Positions 7,806-14,471 of a stretch of DNA of 15,543 nucleotides are shown in pieces. The notes below the pieces were generated by a model. The model worked only from the letters and a program-made list of their open reading frames with translations, was not told the DNA's origin and searched no databases. Every line of letters starts with the position of its first letter. Positions within the stretch are counted from its first letter, which is position 1. The position numbers and the translations under genes are program-made. Location: positions 13,020-28,562 of the forward strand of contig DHPN01000002.1 in assembly GCA_002407925.1 (NCBI GenBank), in the 5' to 3' direction. The stretch is from Atopobiaceae bacterium UBA5363. Its GTDB lineage: Bacteria > Actinomycetota > Coriobacteriia > Coriobacteriales > Atopobiaceae.

Positions 7806-7859
7806 GAGACTCTAAAAAAAATTAAAAAAGCTAAAAATTGCTCAGAACTCCAAGTAGAC
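7806..7859 (-). other. T-rich tail of tRNA-Arg
   Basis: On the minus strand the bases after the tRNA 3' end contain three T-runs in quick succession but no stable GC-rich hairpin. They may serve as a weak tRNA terminator. Nothing here looks like a terminator for the DUF4012 gene on the plus strand. Confidence 0.3.
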
Positions 7860-7935
7860 TGGTGCGCCCTGGGAGATTCGAACTCCCAACCGACGGTTTA
7901 GAAGACCGGTGCTCTATCCATTGAGCTAAGGGCGC
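7860..7935 (-). tRNA. tRNA-Arg (anticodon TCT)
   Basis: A complete 76-nt cloverleaf on the minus strand. The acceptor arms are GCGCCCT and AGGGCGC, the D-arm is GCTC/GAGC, the anticodon loop is CTTCTAA (TCT), the T-arm is GGGAG/CTCCC and CCA is encoded. The outermost anticodon-stem pair (27-43) is a C-U mismatch; the other four pair. It lies 33 bases downstream of the Nudix gene on the same strand. Confidence 0.96.
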
Positions 7936-7968
7936 GCGTGAACAGCAAGATAGTAGCACGAGAGCATC

Positions 7969-8577
7969 TCATAAATCTTCAGAGCTGGCAAGTACTTCAT
8001 GAGCCATCGTAGCAGCAATAATAGTTTTCGAATCGCAAATTTTGCCTTGGCGCACGCCCGCAAGCACGACATCAAGGGGAACCCAGCGAAAATCGACGAG
8101 CTCTCCCCTGTCAGGATGGGCCCTCCCCACCGACACGTCGCGAGCCAGAAAGATGTATGTGCATTCATCAGAAAAGCCTACCGAACCATACGATGTGGCG
8201 AGCGGCTCAAGCGTGCGAGCAACAAGACCAGTTTCTTCCTTAAGCTCACGGACAGCACAAGCTGCCGGATTCTCTCCCGGGTCGAGCTTGCCTGCCGGAA
8301 TCTCCCATGTTAGGCGCCCGACTGCTATGCGCCACTGCCTAATGAGGCATATCGACCCCTTGCATACCACGCAAACGCCTGCGCCGCCATGGTGGCGTGC
8401 TATCTCGCGTCGTCCCCTTGTTCCGTCGGGAAGAGCAACCTCTGAAACTTCGACGCCAAAGATGCGACCTTGCCAGGGCTGCTCAGTCGCGATAACTTTT
8501 TCGACAAGCGAGGAATCTGATGTTATACCTGAAGGGGACAGCCAGTCCGCCGCTTGCTGGTTGATATTATTAGACAT
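7969..8577 (-). CDS. Nudix hydrolase, ADP-ribose pyrophosphatase type
   Basis: Likely hydrolyses ADP-ribose or a related nucleotide sugar to AMP plus a sugar phosphate in the cytoplasm. With the chosen start the protein has 202 residues. The full Nudix box GX5EX7REUXEEXGU runs from Gly96 (GKLDPGE) through RELKEETGL ending at 119. It is preceded by the WEIPAGKL segment typical of the ADP-ribose pyrophosphatase subgroup. I chose the ATG at 8575-8577 (MSNNINQQ) because AAAGGGGAAG lies just upstream. The frame is open to 8643, but the extra 22 residues are basic and look non-coding. tRNA-Arg follows on the same strand, and the AlbA_2-type gene diverges about 100 bases upstream. The exact substrate is not decided by the sequence. 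Confidence 0.88.
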   Translation of the reverse strand: MSNNINQQAADWLSPSGITSDSSLVEKVIATEQPWQGRIFGVEVSEVALPDGTRGRREIARHHGGAGVCVVCKGSICLIRQWRIAVGRLTWEIPAGKLDPGENPAACAVRELKEETGLVARTLEPLATSYGSVGFSDECTYIFLARDVSVGRAHPDRGELVDFRWVPLDVVLAGVRQGKICDSKTIIAATMAHEVLASSEDL

Positions 8578-8681
8578 ACTCACGACTTCCCCTTTCCCAT
8601 TTCTCTTCTTGATACTACGGCCGCGCGAGGTAAGCAAGCACAACTACCGCAGGAATGCCCAATTGCAAAGTGAGGCATATG

Positions 8682-9893
8682 ATGTTCAATCCTTTCAGGG
8701 ACAGACAAGGATCGCCTAAGCCACTGTCAGCGATCACCTATAGCGACCTCGCTCAGCTTGCTGACTATGACGAAGGCTTCGTACTCGAGTTCAAGCAAAG
8801 CTTCTCCCCCACTGTACGCCGCAAAATACCAAAGATTGTGGCTTCGTTTTCCAACTCTCGCGGTGGCTGGCTGATTATCGGAGTCGCCGACGAAGATAAG
8901 AGTTTGACACCTATCCCACGTGAGAAATTCGACTATAGCCAAGCGGTGGGAGAACTTTGTCGCAGTCACATATCCCCAACTCCGCGCTTTGACATGAGGT
9001 TCCTCAGTAATCCGGCAAAAGCAGATGAGGGCGTCCTCGTCATACAGATATCAGAAGGAGACTTTCCTCCTTACGTCGCCGACGGAATTGTAGAGGTGCG
9101 AGAGGGGTCCACATCAGGGCCAGCAACAAGCGCATCGCTTGTCCAACTTTATGATAAGGCGATAGCACGTGAGCGACGCATCTTGGAATTTTGCCATCGC
9201 ACCGTCTACTTCGCCGGCGGCCTTGCGCTCTTCAACCTTTATCTCTACCGCGGTGGTCCTAATCATCCGGACGCAATCCGCCGGGATGAAATCGCCGCCC
9301 ATGCCTCGGTGTTGCAATCGGCTTTTACGCAGATGGGGATGGACTGCCATATCCAGCACGCCCATGATTCACTTATTTTTCGCACGTCAAAGCCTCGCGG
9401 GCCTGAGGATGCCCACTCAACCATCGAGCTGTTCGGCGATGAGTCAATGAAGCTCACGGTACCCGCAGTGCTCCTTGAGAAGCAGCAAAAAGAACAGGCG
9501 CTTGAGGCAGCGGGACTCAAGGATGGGCAGTTCATGAGCGCCTCAGCGACTCTTAGACGCGTGACACGAATGGCAGCGCTGCTTGACCGCTACGTAGGAC
9601 AACGCAGCCTCTCGTGGCAGGACTTTGACGTCGCTTATGAGCTCGAAGGCATGGCTGGGGTCATCCTCTGGTCGGATGAGCCCCTTTATCAAGAGTACAT
9701 AAGGACCAAGGGCATTCTCTTTTGTGGCACAACCGATTGCCGCAGTACGCTCCGCCATCTCAACGACGGGGAGCATGAATCTTTTCGAGCACGGCAGTTT
9801 GCCGGCAGTCACTTCTTTGAGGCCTGCGGGCTTCCCTTAGGATCGACAGACGCGCAAGATGCGGCACTTGTTGCCGCTCTTTTGCACGACTAA
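8682..9893 (+). CDS. AlbA_2 (Schlafen-like) domain protein with unrecognised C-terminal half
   Basis: With the chosen start the protein has 403 residues. Residues about 22-160 match the AlbA_2 domain, also called the Schlafen AlbA or putative DNA-binding domain. The family E-x4-E-F-K motif appears as EGFVLEFKQSF (Glu31, Glu36, Lys38), followed by FSNSRGGWLIIGVADED at about 57-73 and then VEVREGSTSGPA. Domains of this type are linked to nucleic-acid binding, and some Schlafen relatives cleave RNA. From about residue 165 on (RRILEFCHR to the end) I recognise no family. No membrane segment is evident. The ATG at 8682-8684 is preferred because GAGG at 8672-8675 is correctly spaced; 8679 and 8655 are alternatives. 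It diverges from the Nudix gene and is followed by a decayed gene. A transcriptional-regulator role is possible but unproven. Confidence 0.75.
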   Translation: MFNPFRDRQGSPKPLSAITYSDLAQLADYDEGFVLEFKQSFSPTVRRKIPKIVASFSNSRGGWLIIGVADEDKSLTPIPREKFDYSQAVGELCRSHISPTPRFDMRFLSNPAKADEGVLVIQISEGDFPPYVADGIVEVREGSTSGPATSASLVQLYDKAIARERRILEFCHRTVYFAGGLALFNLYLYRGGPNHPDAIRRDEIAAHASVLQSAFTQMGMDCHIQHAHDSLIFRTSKPRGPEDAHSTIELFGDESMKLTVPAVLLEKQQKEQALEAAGLKDGQFMSASATLRRVTRMAALLDRYVGQRSLSWQDFDVAYELEGMAGVILWSDEPLYQEYIRTKGILFCGTTDCRSTLRHLNDGEHESFRARQFAGSHFFEACGLPLGSTDAQDAALVAALLHD

Positions 9894-9979
9894 ATCTGAT
9901 CCCAAGCATAAAAGTACACAAGGCATGCTCAAACGCTAAACTAGATCCTAAATTCAAGCGTCAACGTGATCCTGAACAA

Positions 9980-10363
9980 GGTTACAGGTACTCGCGCATC
10001 TCAAATCCTACCTGTGATGCCTTAGAACAAAAGATTTCTGCTCTCGAAGGCGGAGCTGCGGCAATGCTGACCACCTCTGGTCAAATGGCAACATTTTTGT
10101 CTGTAATGAATCTTTGTAAAGCAGGAGACCACTGTGTCGTATCTGCAGCCATCCAGCCTAATACGAAGCTTGTTTTTGGAGAAACCGTCGCAAACCCAGC
10201 ACTTGCTGTTTTAGACATAGAAACATTTGCTGCTGTAGCGCACGAGACTGGGCTGCCTTTAATTGTAGACAAAATTGTAGACAACACCTTTCCCACACCA
10301 ATTCTTTGTCAGCCATTTTCATGGGAGGCTGACATCATTGTGCATATGCCTTCTTCTAGCTAA
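9980..10363 (+). pseudogene. Decayed O-acetylhomoserine sulfhydrylase (Cys/Met PLP-enzyme family)
   Basis: The intact enzyme makes homocysteine from O-acetylhomoserine and sulfide with pyridoxal phosphate. The frame reads GYRYSRISNPTCDALEQKI, then LEGGAAAMLTTSGQMATFL and GDHCVVSAA. It then jumps directly to IQPNTKLVFGETVANPAL. Roughly 40-45 residues of the family sequence, including the YGG region, are missing at that join. Near the end, LPLIVDK-IVDNTFPTP carries a 12-bp tandem duplication (10262-10273 and 10274-10285). The frame stops after ADIIVHMPSSS, where the family has HS-T-KY with the PLP-binding lysine, so the cofactor site and the whole C-terminal domain are absent. The first 50 or more residues are also missing. 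An ATG at 10064 opens a 99-residue ORF, but it cannot be a working enzyme. Confidence 0.85.
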
Positions 10364-10402
10364 GTTTTCGAATGGTGTCCAGAAAAGGGTATAAGAGAGC
10401 GC

Positions 10403-11122
10403 TTATGCTTGTCGAAATTCAAAGTGCTCAACGCACGTCTTTGCTTCTTCAGGCACATCTGCCGAAATCACGCTCACTTCAGGAAGCACTCCTATTGTTC
10501 CCTGATGGCGATATGCCTGTATCACCCAGTGCTTGACGCCGAGCATGCGAAGACTCCAACCGATGCGCACAATATCTGCCGATGACAACAATGCTGGATG
10601 CCATGTAGTGCGTACTTCTAGCTCGATTTTGCTCCTCAAAAGCAAACATAAGCTCTTTTGAGCATAAGCACCACTACCCACTACATGAGTGATTTTCTCA
10701 TACAACTCCCATGGAGCCTTTACATCAAAGCCTACCCACGAAAGATAAGGCAAAACTTCTTCAAGCCGCTCGGGGATGGCTCCTCCAGTGTGCAAGCCGA
10801 CGGCATAGCCCAACTCACGCACTCTCTTGATGGCGGCAGGCAGTGCAGTTTGCATAAGAGGCTCTCCGCCCGAAAAGACAACGCCGTCAAGAAGTCCCTT
10901 GCGATGTTTGAGCAATTCTTCAAGCTCAGTCCAACTTGAATGTGCAGCAGATGCATCCCACAGGATATGGTTTTGGCAATAGGCACATCGCCAACAGCAG
11001 CCAGCAAGGAAACAAACGCATGATAGCTTCCCCGGCCAATCAATGGTAGAAAAGGCGGTAATACCACCTACCGCGAGATCTGTAAGGCCAGCGTCCTGCT
11101 GCCTTGTTGTGACAGCCGTCAC
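10403..11122 (-). CDS. nrdG: Anaerobic ribonucleoside-triphosphate reductase activating protein (radical SAM)
   Basis: This radical-SAM activase generates the glycyl radical on the class III ribonucleotide reductase. The 239-residue protein has the CX3CX2C iron-sulfur motif at Cys42, Cys46 and Cys49 (GCCWRCAYCQN), followed by the SAM-binding segment VVFSGGEPLMQ. FSTIDWPGKLSCVCFLAGC before the cluster is typical of the longer NrdG subgroup. The GTG start (11120-11122) overlaps the TGA of the upstream 73-residue ORF by two bases (GTGA), with AAGGAAAAG upstream, so translation is probably coupled. It is the last gene of the nrdD operon. Its expected target glycine lies in the 73-residue ORF rather than in the large NrdD chain. 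No strong terminator is visible after it. Confidence 0.93.
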   Translation of the reverse strand: MTAVTTRQQDAGLTDLAVGGITAFSTIDWPGKLSCVCFLAGCCWRCAYCQNHILWDASAAHSSWTELEELLKHRKGLLDGVVFSGGEPLMQTALPAAIKRVRELGYAVGLHTGGAIPERLEEVLPYLSWVGFDVKAPWELYEKITHVVGSGAYAQKSLCLLLRSKIELEVRTTWHPALLSSADIVRIGWSLRMLGVKHWVIQAYRHQGTIGVLPEVSVISADVPEEAKTCVEHFEFRQA

Positions 11123-11340
11123 TTGCTTTTCCTTATGTCTGACGAATAGGTAGACAGCGACGGTTCGATGAACTCTACACGCTCGTGAAATTCTCCTTTT
11201 TTCCCCGTGTTAAAAAATGAAACCGGACGATAGTAGCCCATCACACGCGTCCAAACCTCGCATGGTTGACGCTCATCATTTGAGAGATGCACACCATCGA
11301 TATCTATGCCTGTGCTTGTGAGCTCGTCTTTATTTACCAT
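11119..11340 (-). CDS. Separate glycyl-radical segment of class III ribonucleotide reductase (73 aa)
   Basis: The 73 residues contain CEVWTRVMGYYRPV followed by FNTGKKGEFHERVEF. This matches the C-terminal glycyl-radical motif of NrdD (RV-x-GY then FN-x-GK-x-x-EF), with the candidate radical glycine at residue 35. The neighbouring 678-residue NrdD lacks this motif, so this ORF probably supplies it in trans as a subunit. It has its own very strong ribosome binding site: GAGGAGG ends about seven bases before the ATG at 11338-11340. It lies 60 bases after nrdD and overlaps nrdG, so the three form one operon. It is in the same reading frame as nrdD, separated by two TGA codons (11401-11403 and 11353-11355). 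The first 25 residues have no recognised motif. I recall similar short ORFs annotated as anaerobic reductase in some Gram-positive genomes. Confidence 0.85.
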   Translation of the reverse strand: MVNKDELTSTGIDIDGVHLSNDERQPCEVWTRVMGYYRPVSFFNTGKKGEFHERVEFIEPSLSTYSSDIRKSK

Positions 11341-11400
11341 TTCAGATCCTCCTCATGCAGTCATATCCCTTAGAGCATAGGTACCCAAAGGACCTAAACC

Positions 11401-13437
11401 TCAATTGGCAGCAATAGTTGTCTCACCTCTTTTCTTCTGCGCAAGCTCACGATCACATAGGGGGCAAAACTCATGCTCCCCTGCAATATATCCATGCCGG
11501 GGACAGATCGAAAACGTAGGCGTAATGGTAATATAGGGCTCCTCAAAATTCTCAAGAGCACGATGTACAAGCTGTTTGCACGCTTGCGCACTGGATATTT
11601 TCTCACCCATATAAAGATGCAGTACTGTACCACCTGTATATCTTTTCTGCAGGTCTTCTTGCGCTGCCAGGGCCTCAAAAGGATCAGTGGTATAGCCCAC
11701 TGGCAGTTGAGAGCTATTGGTGTAGTAAGGCTCATTGTCGGTTCCTGCATGGATAATGTTGGGATAGCGTTTAATGTCCTCTCGTGCAAAGCGATAGGTA
11801 GCTCCTTCTGCCGGTGTTGCTTCAAGGTTGTACATATGACCAGTCTCAGACTGAAATTCCACAAGCAAGCTACGCGCCACATCCAACGTCCGCGCCACGA
11901 GTGCATGGCCCCTTGGATCCACGATGTCATACTGATCTCCTGTATAATTGCGCACCATCTCGTTCATGCCGTTGACGCCAATTGTCGAGAAATGGTTACG
12001 CAAAGTACCCAGATACCGCTTGGTGTAGGGAAAGAGTCCAGCATCAATAAGGCTTTGAATTTCTTTGCGCTTGAGCTCGAGGGATACCTTGGCAAGCCTC
12101 ATAAGATGGGAAAGCTCCTCATCCAGTGCCGTCTCATCGCCACGATGCTTATAGCCGAGACGAGCCATATTGATAGTGACAACACCGATAGAACCAGTCT
12201 GTTCCGCCGAGCCAAAAAGACCGTTGCCACGCTTAAGAAGTTCACGAAGATCGAGACGTAGGCGGCAGCACATAGACCGTATCATGTGAGGATCAAGGTC
12301 AGAGTTAATGAAGTTCTGGAAATAGGGCAAGCCATACTTTGCCGTCATGGCGAAAAGCAAATCGGCGTTTGGGCTATTCCAATCAAAATCACGCGTGATA
12401 TTGTACGTGGGAATGGGAAAAGTAAACACTCTTCCCTTTGCATCCCCTGTACACATAACCTCCATGAATGCTCTATTGATCATATCCATCTCTGGTTGAA
12501 GGTCACCATAGTGAAAGTCCACTTGCTTTCCTGCTATGAGCGGCACGTCTTCTGCAATGTCATCTGGGCAGACAAAATCAAAGGTAAGGTTGGTGAAAGG
12601 AGTTTGGGTTCCCCAACGTGAAGGCACGTTCATGTTGTAGACAAAACTCTGAAATTCTTGTTTAACTTGGTTATAGTTCAGCCGATCGGCATGCACAAAT
12701 GGCGCTAAATACGTATCAACCGAAGAAAAGGCTTGCGCACCCGCCCATTCGTTTTGCATGGTACCGAGAAAGTTGACCATCTGGCTCATAGCTACAGAAA
12801 GATGTTTGGGAGGTGCAGATTCAATCTTGTTGGGAACACCATTAAAACCTTCATTGAGCAGTGTCCTTAAGCTCCAGCCAGCACAGTAACCCGAAAGCAT
12901 ATCAAGGTCGTGAATATGGAAGGATCCGTCACGATGCGCATTGCCAACCTCAGGTGGATATACGTGAGAAAGCCAGTAGTTGGCGATTACCTTTCCTGAA
13001 ATGTTTAAGATAAGCCCACCCAGCGAATAACCTTGGTTGGCATTGGCATTGACACGCCAATCTACTCTTGAAAGGTACTCATTGACTGAACTTGTGACAT
13101 CAACATATGTTTCACGATCTCGACGTACTTGACGACGCTTTTCGCGATAGACAATGTAGGCACGAGCAGTCTCAAAGTGATTTGCCATTACAAGCGTTTG
13201 CTCAACGATATCTTGTACTTCTTCGACTGACGGGGCTGCCCCATCAAAGCGGTGTGCAACGACGGTGCAAACTTGCTCAGAGAGCCTTACTGCCTCTTTA
13301 ACACCGAACTCAGCGGTAGCAACACCGGCCTTTTCGATGGCGGCAGTTATCTTATTTTGATCGAAGTCAGCGAGTGCACCGTTGCGTTTGATGATGCTCG
13401 CCGGCATTTTATATACCCTCGCTGTCCTAGTTTCCAT
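11401..13437 (-). CDS. nrdD: Anaerobic (class III) ribonucleoside-triphosphate reductase, large chain without glycyl-radical tail
   Basis: It reduces ribonucleotides to deoxyribonucleotides without oxygen. The 678 residues start with an ATP-cone allosteric domain (about 12-105; IIKRNGALADFDQNKI). A ten-stranded barrel domain follows, with FHIHDLDMLSGYCAGWSL at about 173-190 and a CCRLRLDLRELLKRG segment at 390-404 carrying the likely active-site cysteine region. TGSIGVVTINMARLGY comes next. The C-terminus has a zinc-ribbon-like set of Cys645, His648, Cys658 and Cys661, then ends at TTIAAN. The RV-x-GY glycyl-radical motif expected after the zinc site is absent here and is found in the next ORF. 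The ATG at 13435-13437 has AAAGGA six bases upstream. The order is nrdD, 73-residue ORF, nrdG. A NrdR-like box lies about 32-47 bases upstream. Confidence 0.94.
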   Translation of the reverse strand: METRTARVYKMPASIIKRNGALADFDQNKITAAIEKAGVATAEFGVKEAVRLSEQVCTVVAHRFDGAAPSVEEVQDIVEQTLVMANHFETARAYIVYREKRRQVRRDRETYVDVTSSVNEYLSRVDWRVNANANQGYSLGGLILNISGKVIANYWLSHVYPPEVGNAHRDGSFHIHDLDMLSGYCAGWSLRTLLNEGFNGVPNKIESAPPKHLSVAMSQMVNFLGTMQNEWAGAQAFSSVDTYLAPFVHADRLNYNQVKQEFQSFVYNMNVPSRWGTQTPFTNLTFDFVCPDDIAEDVPLIAGKQVDFHYGDLQPEMDMINRAFMEVMCTGDAKGRVFTFPIPTYNITRDFDWNSPNADLLFAMTAKYGLPYFQNFINSDLDPHMIRSMCCRLRLDLRELLKRGNGLFGSAEQTGSIGVVTINMARLGYKHRGDETALDEELSHLMRLAKVSLELKRKEIQSLIDAGLFPYTKRYLGTLRNHFSTIGVNGMNEMVRNYTGDQYDIVDPRGHALVARTLDVARSLLVEFQSETGHMYNLEATPAEGATYRFAREDIKRYPNIIHAGTDNEPYYTNSSQLPVGYTTDPFEALAAQEDLQKRYTGGTVLHLYMGEKISSAQACKQLVHRALENFEEPYITITPTFSICPRHGYIAGEHEFCPLCDRELAQKKRGETTIAAN

Positions 13438-13468
13438 TTTTAGTCCTTTTTAGAAAAAATACTTATAT

Positions 13469-13484
13469 ACACAATATATTGTAG
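13469..13484. promoter_or_regulatory. NrdR-box-like operator upstream of nrdD
   Basis: ACACAATATATTGTAG matches the commonly quoted NrdR consensus ACACWATATATWGTGT at 14 of 16 positions. Its core ACAATATATTGT (13471-13482) is a perfect palindrome. NrdR boxes usually come in pairs about three helical turns apart. A second site centred 32 bases away (about 13501-13516) is only a poor match. Repression of nrdD-nrdG by NrdR is inferred. Confidence 0.6.
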
Positions 13485-13626
13485 TATATTCTATTATTCT
13501 ATCATATAACTAGTAGCTATAACTATAAACTCTTTTATCAGAAAAGGAATAGTGATCTCCGAGAAGCCATACTTACGTTGTGCCTATATACTAAATGTAG
13601 ATAGAAAGCTCCATGAGGAGAGATGT
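13485..13626. other. AT-rich divergent intergenic region between nrdD and the DUF488 operon
   Basis: This holds the nrdD promoter on the minus strand and presumably the DUF488 operon promoter on the plus strand. It is strongly AT-rich compared with its surroundings. The frame upstream of the DUF488 start is open from 13552 but shows no family resemblance before the ATG at 13627, so I treat it as non-coding. No confident -35/-10 pair was assigned. Confidence 0.45.
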
Positions 13627-13989
13627 ATGGCAACATTTCATATCAAACGCATCTATGAGACTCCAGAGCCACAAGATGGCAAGCGCATACTTGTTGATCG
13701 CCTATGGCCGCGCGGCATGAAAAAGGAGCGTGCCAAGCTCGATGCTTGGGAAAAAGAGCTGGCGCCCAGCAGTGACCTTCGAAAAAGCTGGGGGCATGAC
13801 TCCTCTCGCTTCAAAGATTTCGCCTGCGCCTATCGCGCTGAACTTGACAGCCGGCCAGAAGTTGAGACATTCCTGTCCTCTTTGCATCCAGACGACACCA
13901 TCACGCTGCTCTACGCCGCTAAGGACCCTCAAGTCAATCATGCGGTTGTGCTACGTGACTACCTTGCCCTGCGACAAGAGGGCCTTTGA
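13627..13989 (+). CDS. DUF488 (YeaO-like) family protein
   Basis: A small cytoplasmic protein of 120 residues and unknown biochemical role. It matches the YeaO branch of DUF488: HIKRIYETPEPQDGKRILV at about 4-22, VDRLWPRGMKKERAKLDAW at 22-40, KELAPSSDLRKSWGHD at 42-57, and TLLYAAKDPQVNHAVVLRDY near the end. The ATG at 13627 is preceded by GAGGAG; the upstream open frame to 13552 lacks conserved residues. It is the first gene of a tightly packed trio: its TGA shares one base with the ATG of the phosphatase gene. The neighbours suggest a link to dephosphorylation or deglycation, but DUF488 itself has no agreed function. Confidence 0.88.
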   Translation: MATFHIKRIYETPEPQDGKRILVDRLWPRGMKKERAKLDAWEKELAPSSDLRKSWGHDSSRFKDFACAYRAELDSRPEVETFLSSLHPDDTITLLYAAKDPQVNHAVVLRDYLALRQEGL

Positions 13990-14471
13990 TGAGGAGAAGC
14001 AGGCTAACAAAGATCCTGTTCGTCTGCCATGGCAACATCTGCCGGTCTTACATGGCGCAATGCATTTTATCCGAACTCGTTAGGAGGGCCGGACAGGAAG
14101 GGCACTACCTGATCGACTCGGCGGCGACAAGTTCTGAGGAAATCGGCAACACGGCACACCCCGGGGCGCTGCGAAAGCTCAAGGAGATGGGCATCACGTG
14201 CCTTAGCCATCGCGCAAGGCGCTTCCAAGCGCAGGAATACAAGAGCTGGGACTATATCGTTTATATGGACGAGGAGAACTATTGGGGGTTACAGCAAATT
14301 CACCCGCAAGATCCCAACCACGCATACCACAAGCTCCTTGCCTTTGCAGATGGGCATACAGAAGCTACGGCGCCAGACGTGGCTGATCCTTGGTACACAG
14401 GCGACTTCGATGCCGCATGGGATGACATCTATGCTGGCTGCGTCGGCCTATTCGAAAGGCTCGAACCATGA
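13989..14471 (+). CDS. Low-molecular-weight protein tyrosine phosphatase family
   Basis: A cytoplasmic phosphatase of 160 residues from the ATG at 13989. The P-loop CHGNICRS (C-x5-R-S; nucleophile Cys13, Arg19) is intact. The general-acid loop is present as DVADPWYTG with Asp133. The residue after the P-loop serine is Tyr where many members have Pro (CRSYMAQ rather than CRSPMAE). AGAGGG about seven bases upstream and the one-base overlap with the DUF488 stop support this start. A TTG one codon earlier is less likely. The next gene overlaps by four bases. LMW-PTP genes beside fructosamine-kinase homologues recur in bacteria, so the substrate may be a sugar phosphate or phosphorylated ketoamine product rather than a phosphotyrosine protein. 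Confidence 0.92.
   Translation: MRRSRLTKILFVCHGNICRSYMAQCILSELVRRAGQEGHYLIDSAATSSEEIGNTAHPGALRKLKEMGITCLSHRARRFQAQEYKSWDYIVYMDEENYWGLQQIHPQDPNHAYHKLLAFADGHTEATAPDVADPWYTGDFDAAWDDIYAGCVGLFERLEP

Noticed and set aside
8042..8719. 225-codon plus-strand ORF
   Set aside because: It is antisense to the Nudix gene, which carries an intact Nudix box, and runs into the start of the AlbA_2 gene in another frame.
10391..10406. Short inverted repeat ATAAG/CTTAT between the pseudogene and nrdG
   Set aside because: Only five A/T-rich pairs and no T-run, which is too weak to call a terminator.
11473..12261. 262-codon plus-strand ORF
   Set aside because: It lies wholly antisense to the confidently identified nrdD and shows no recognisable domain.
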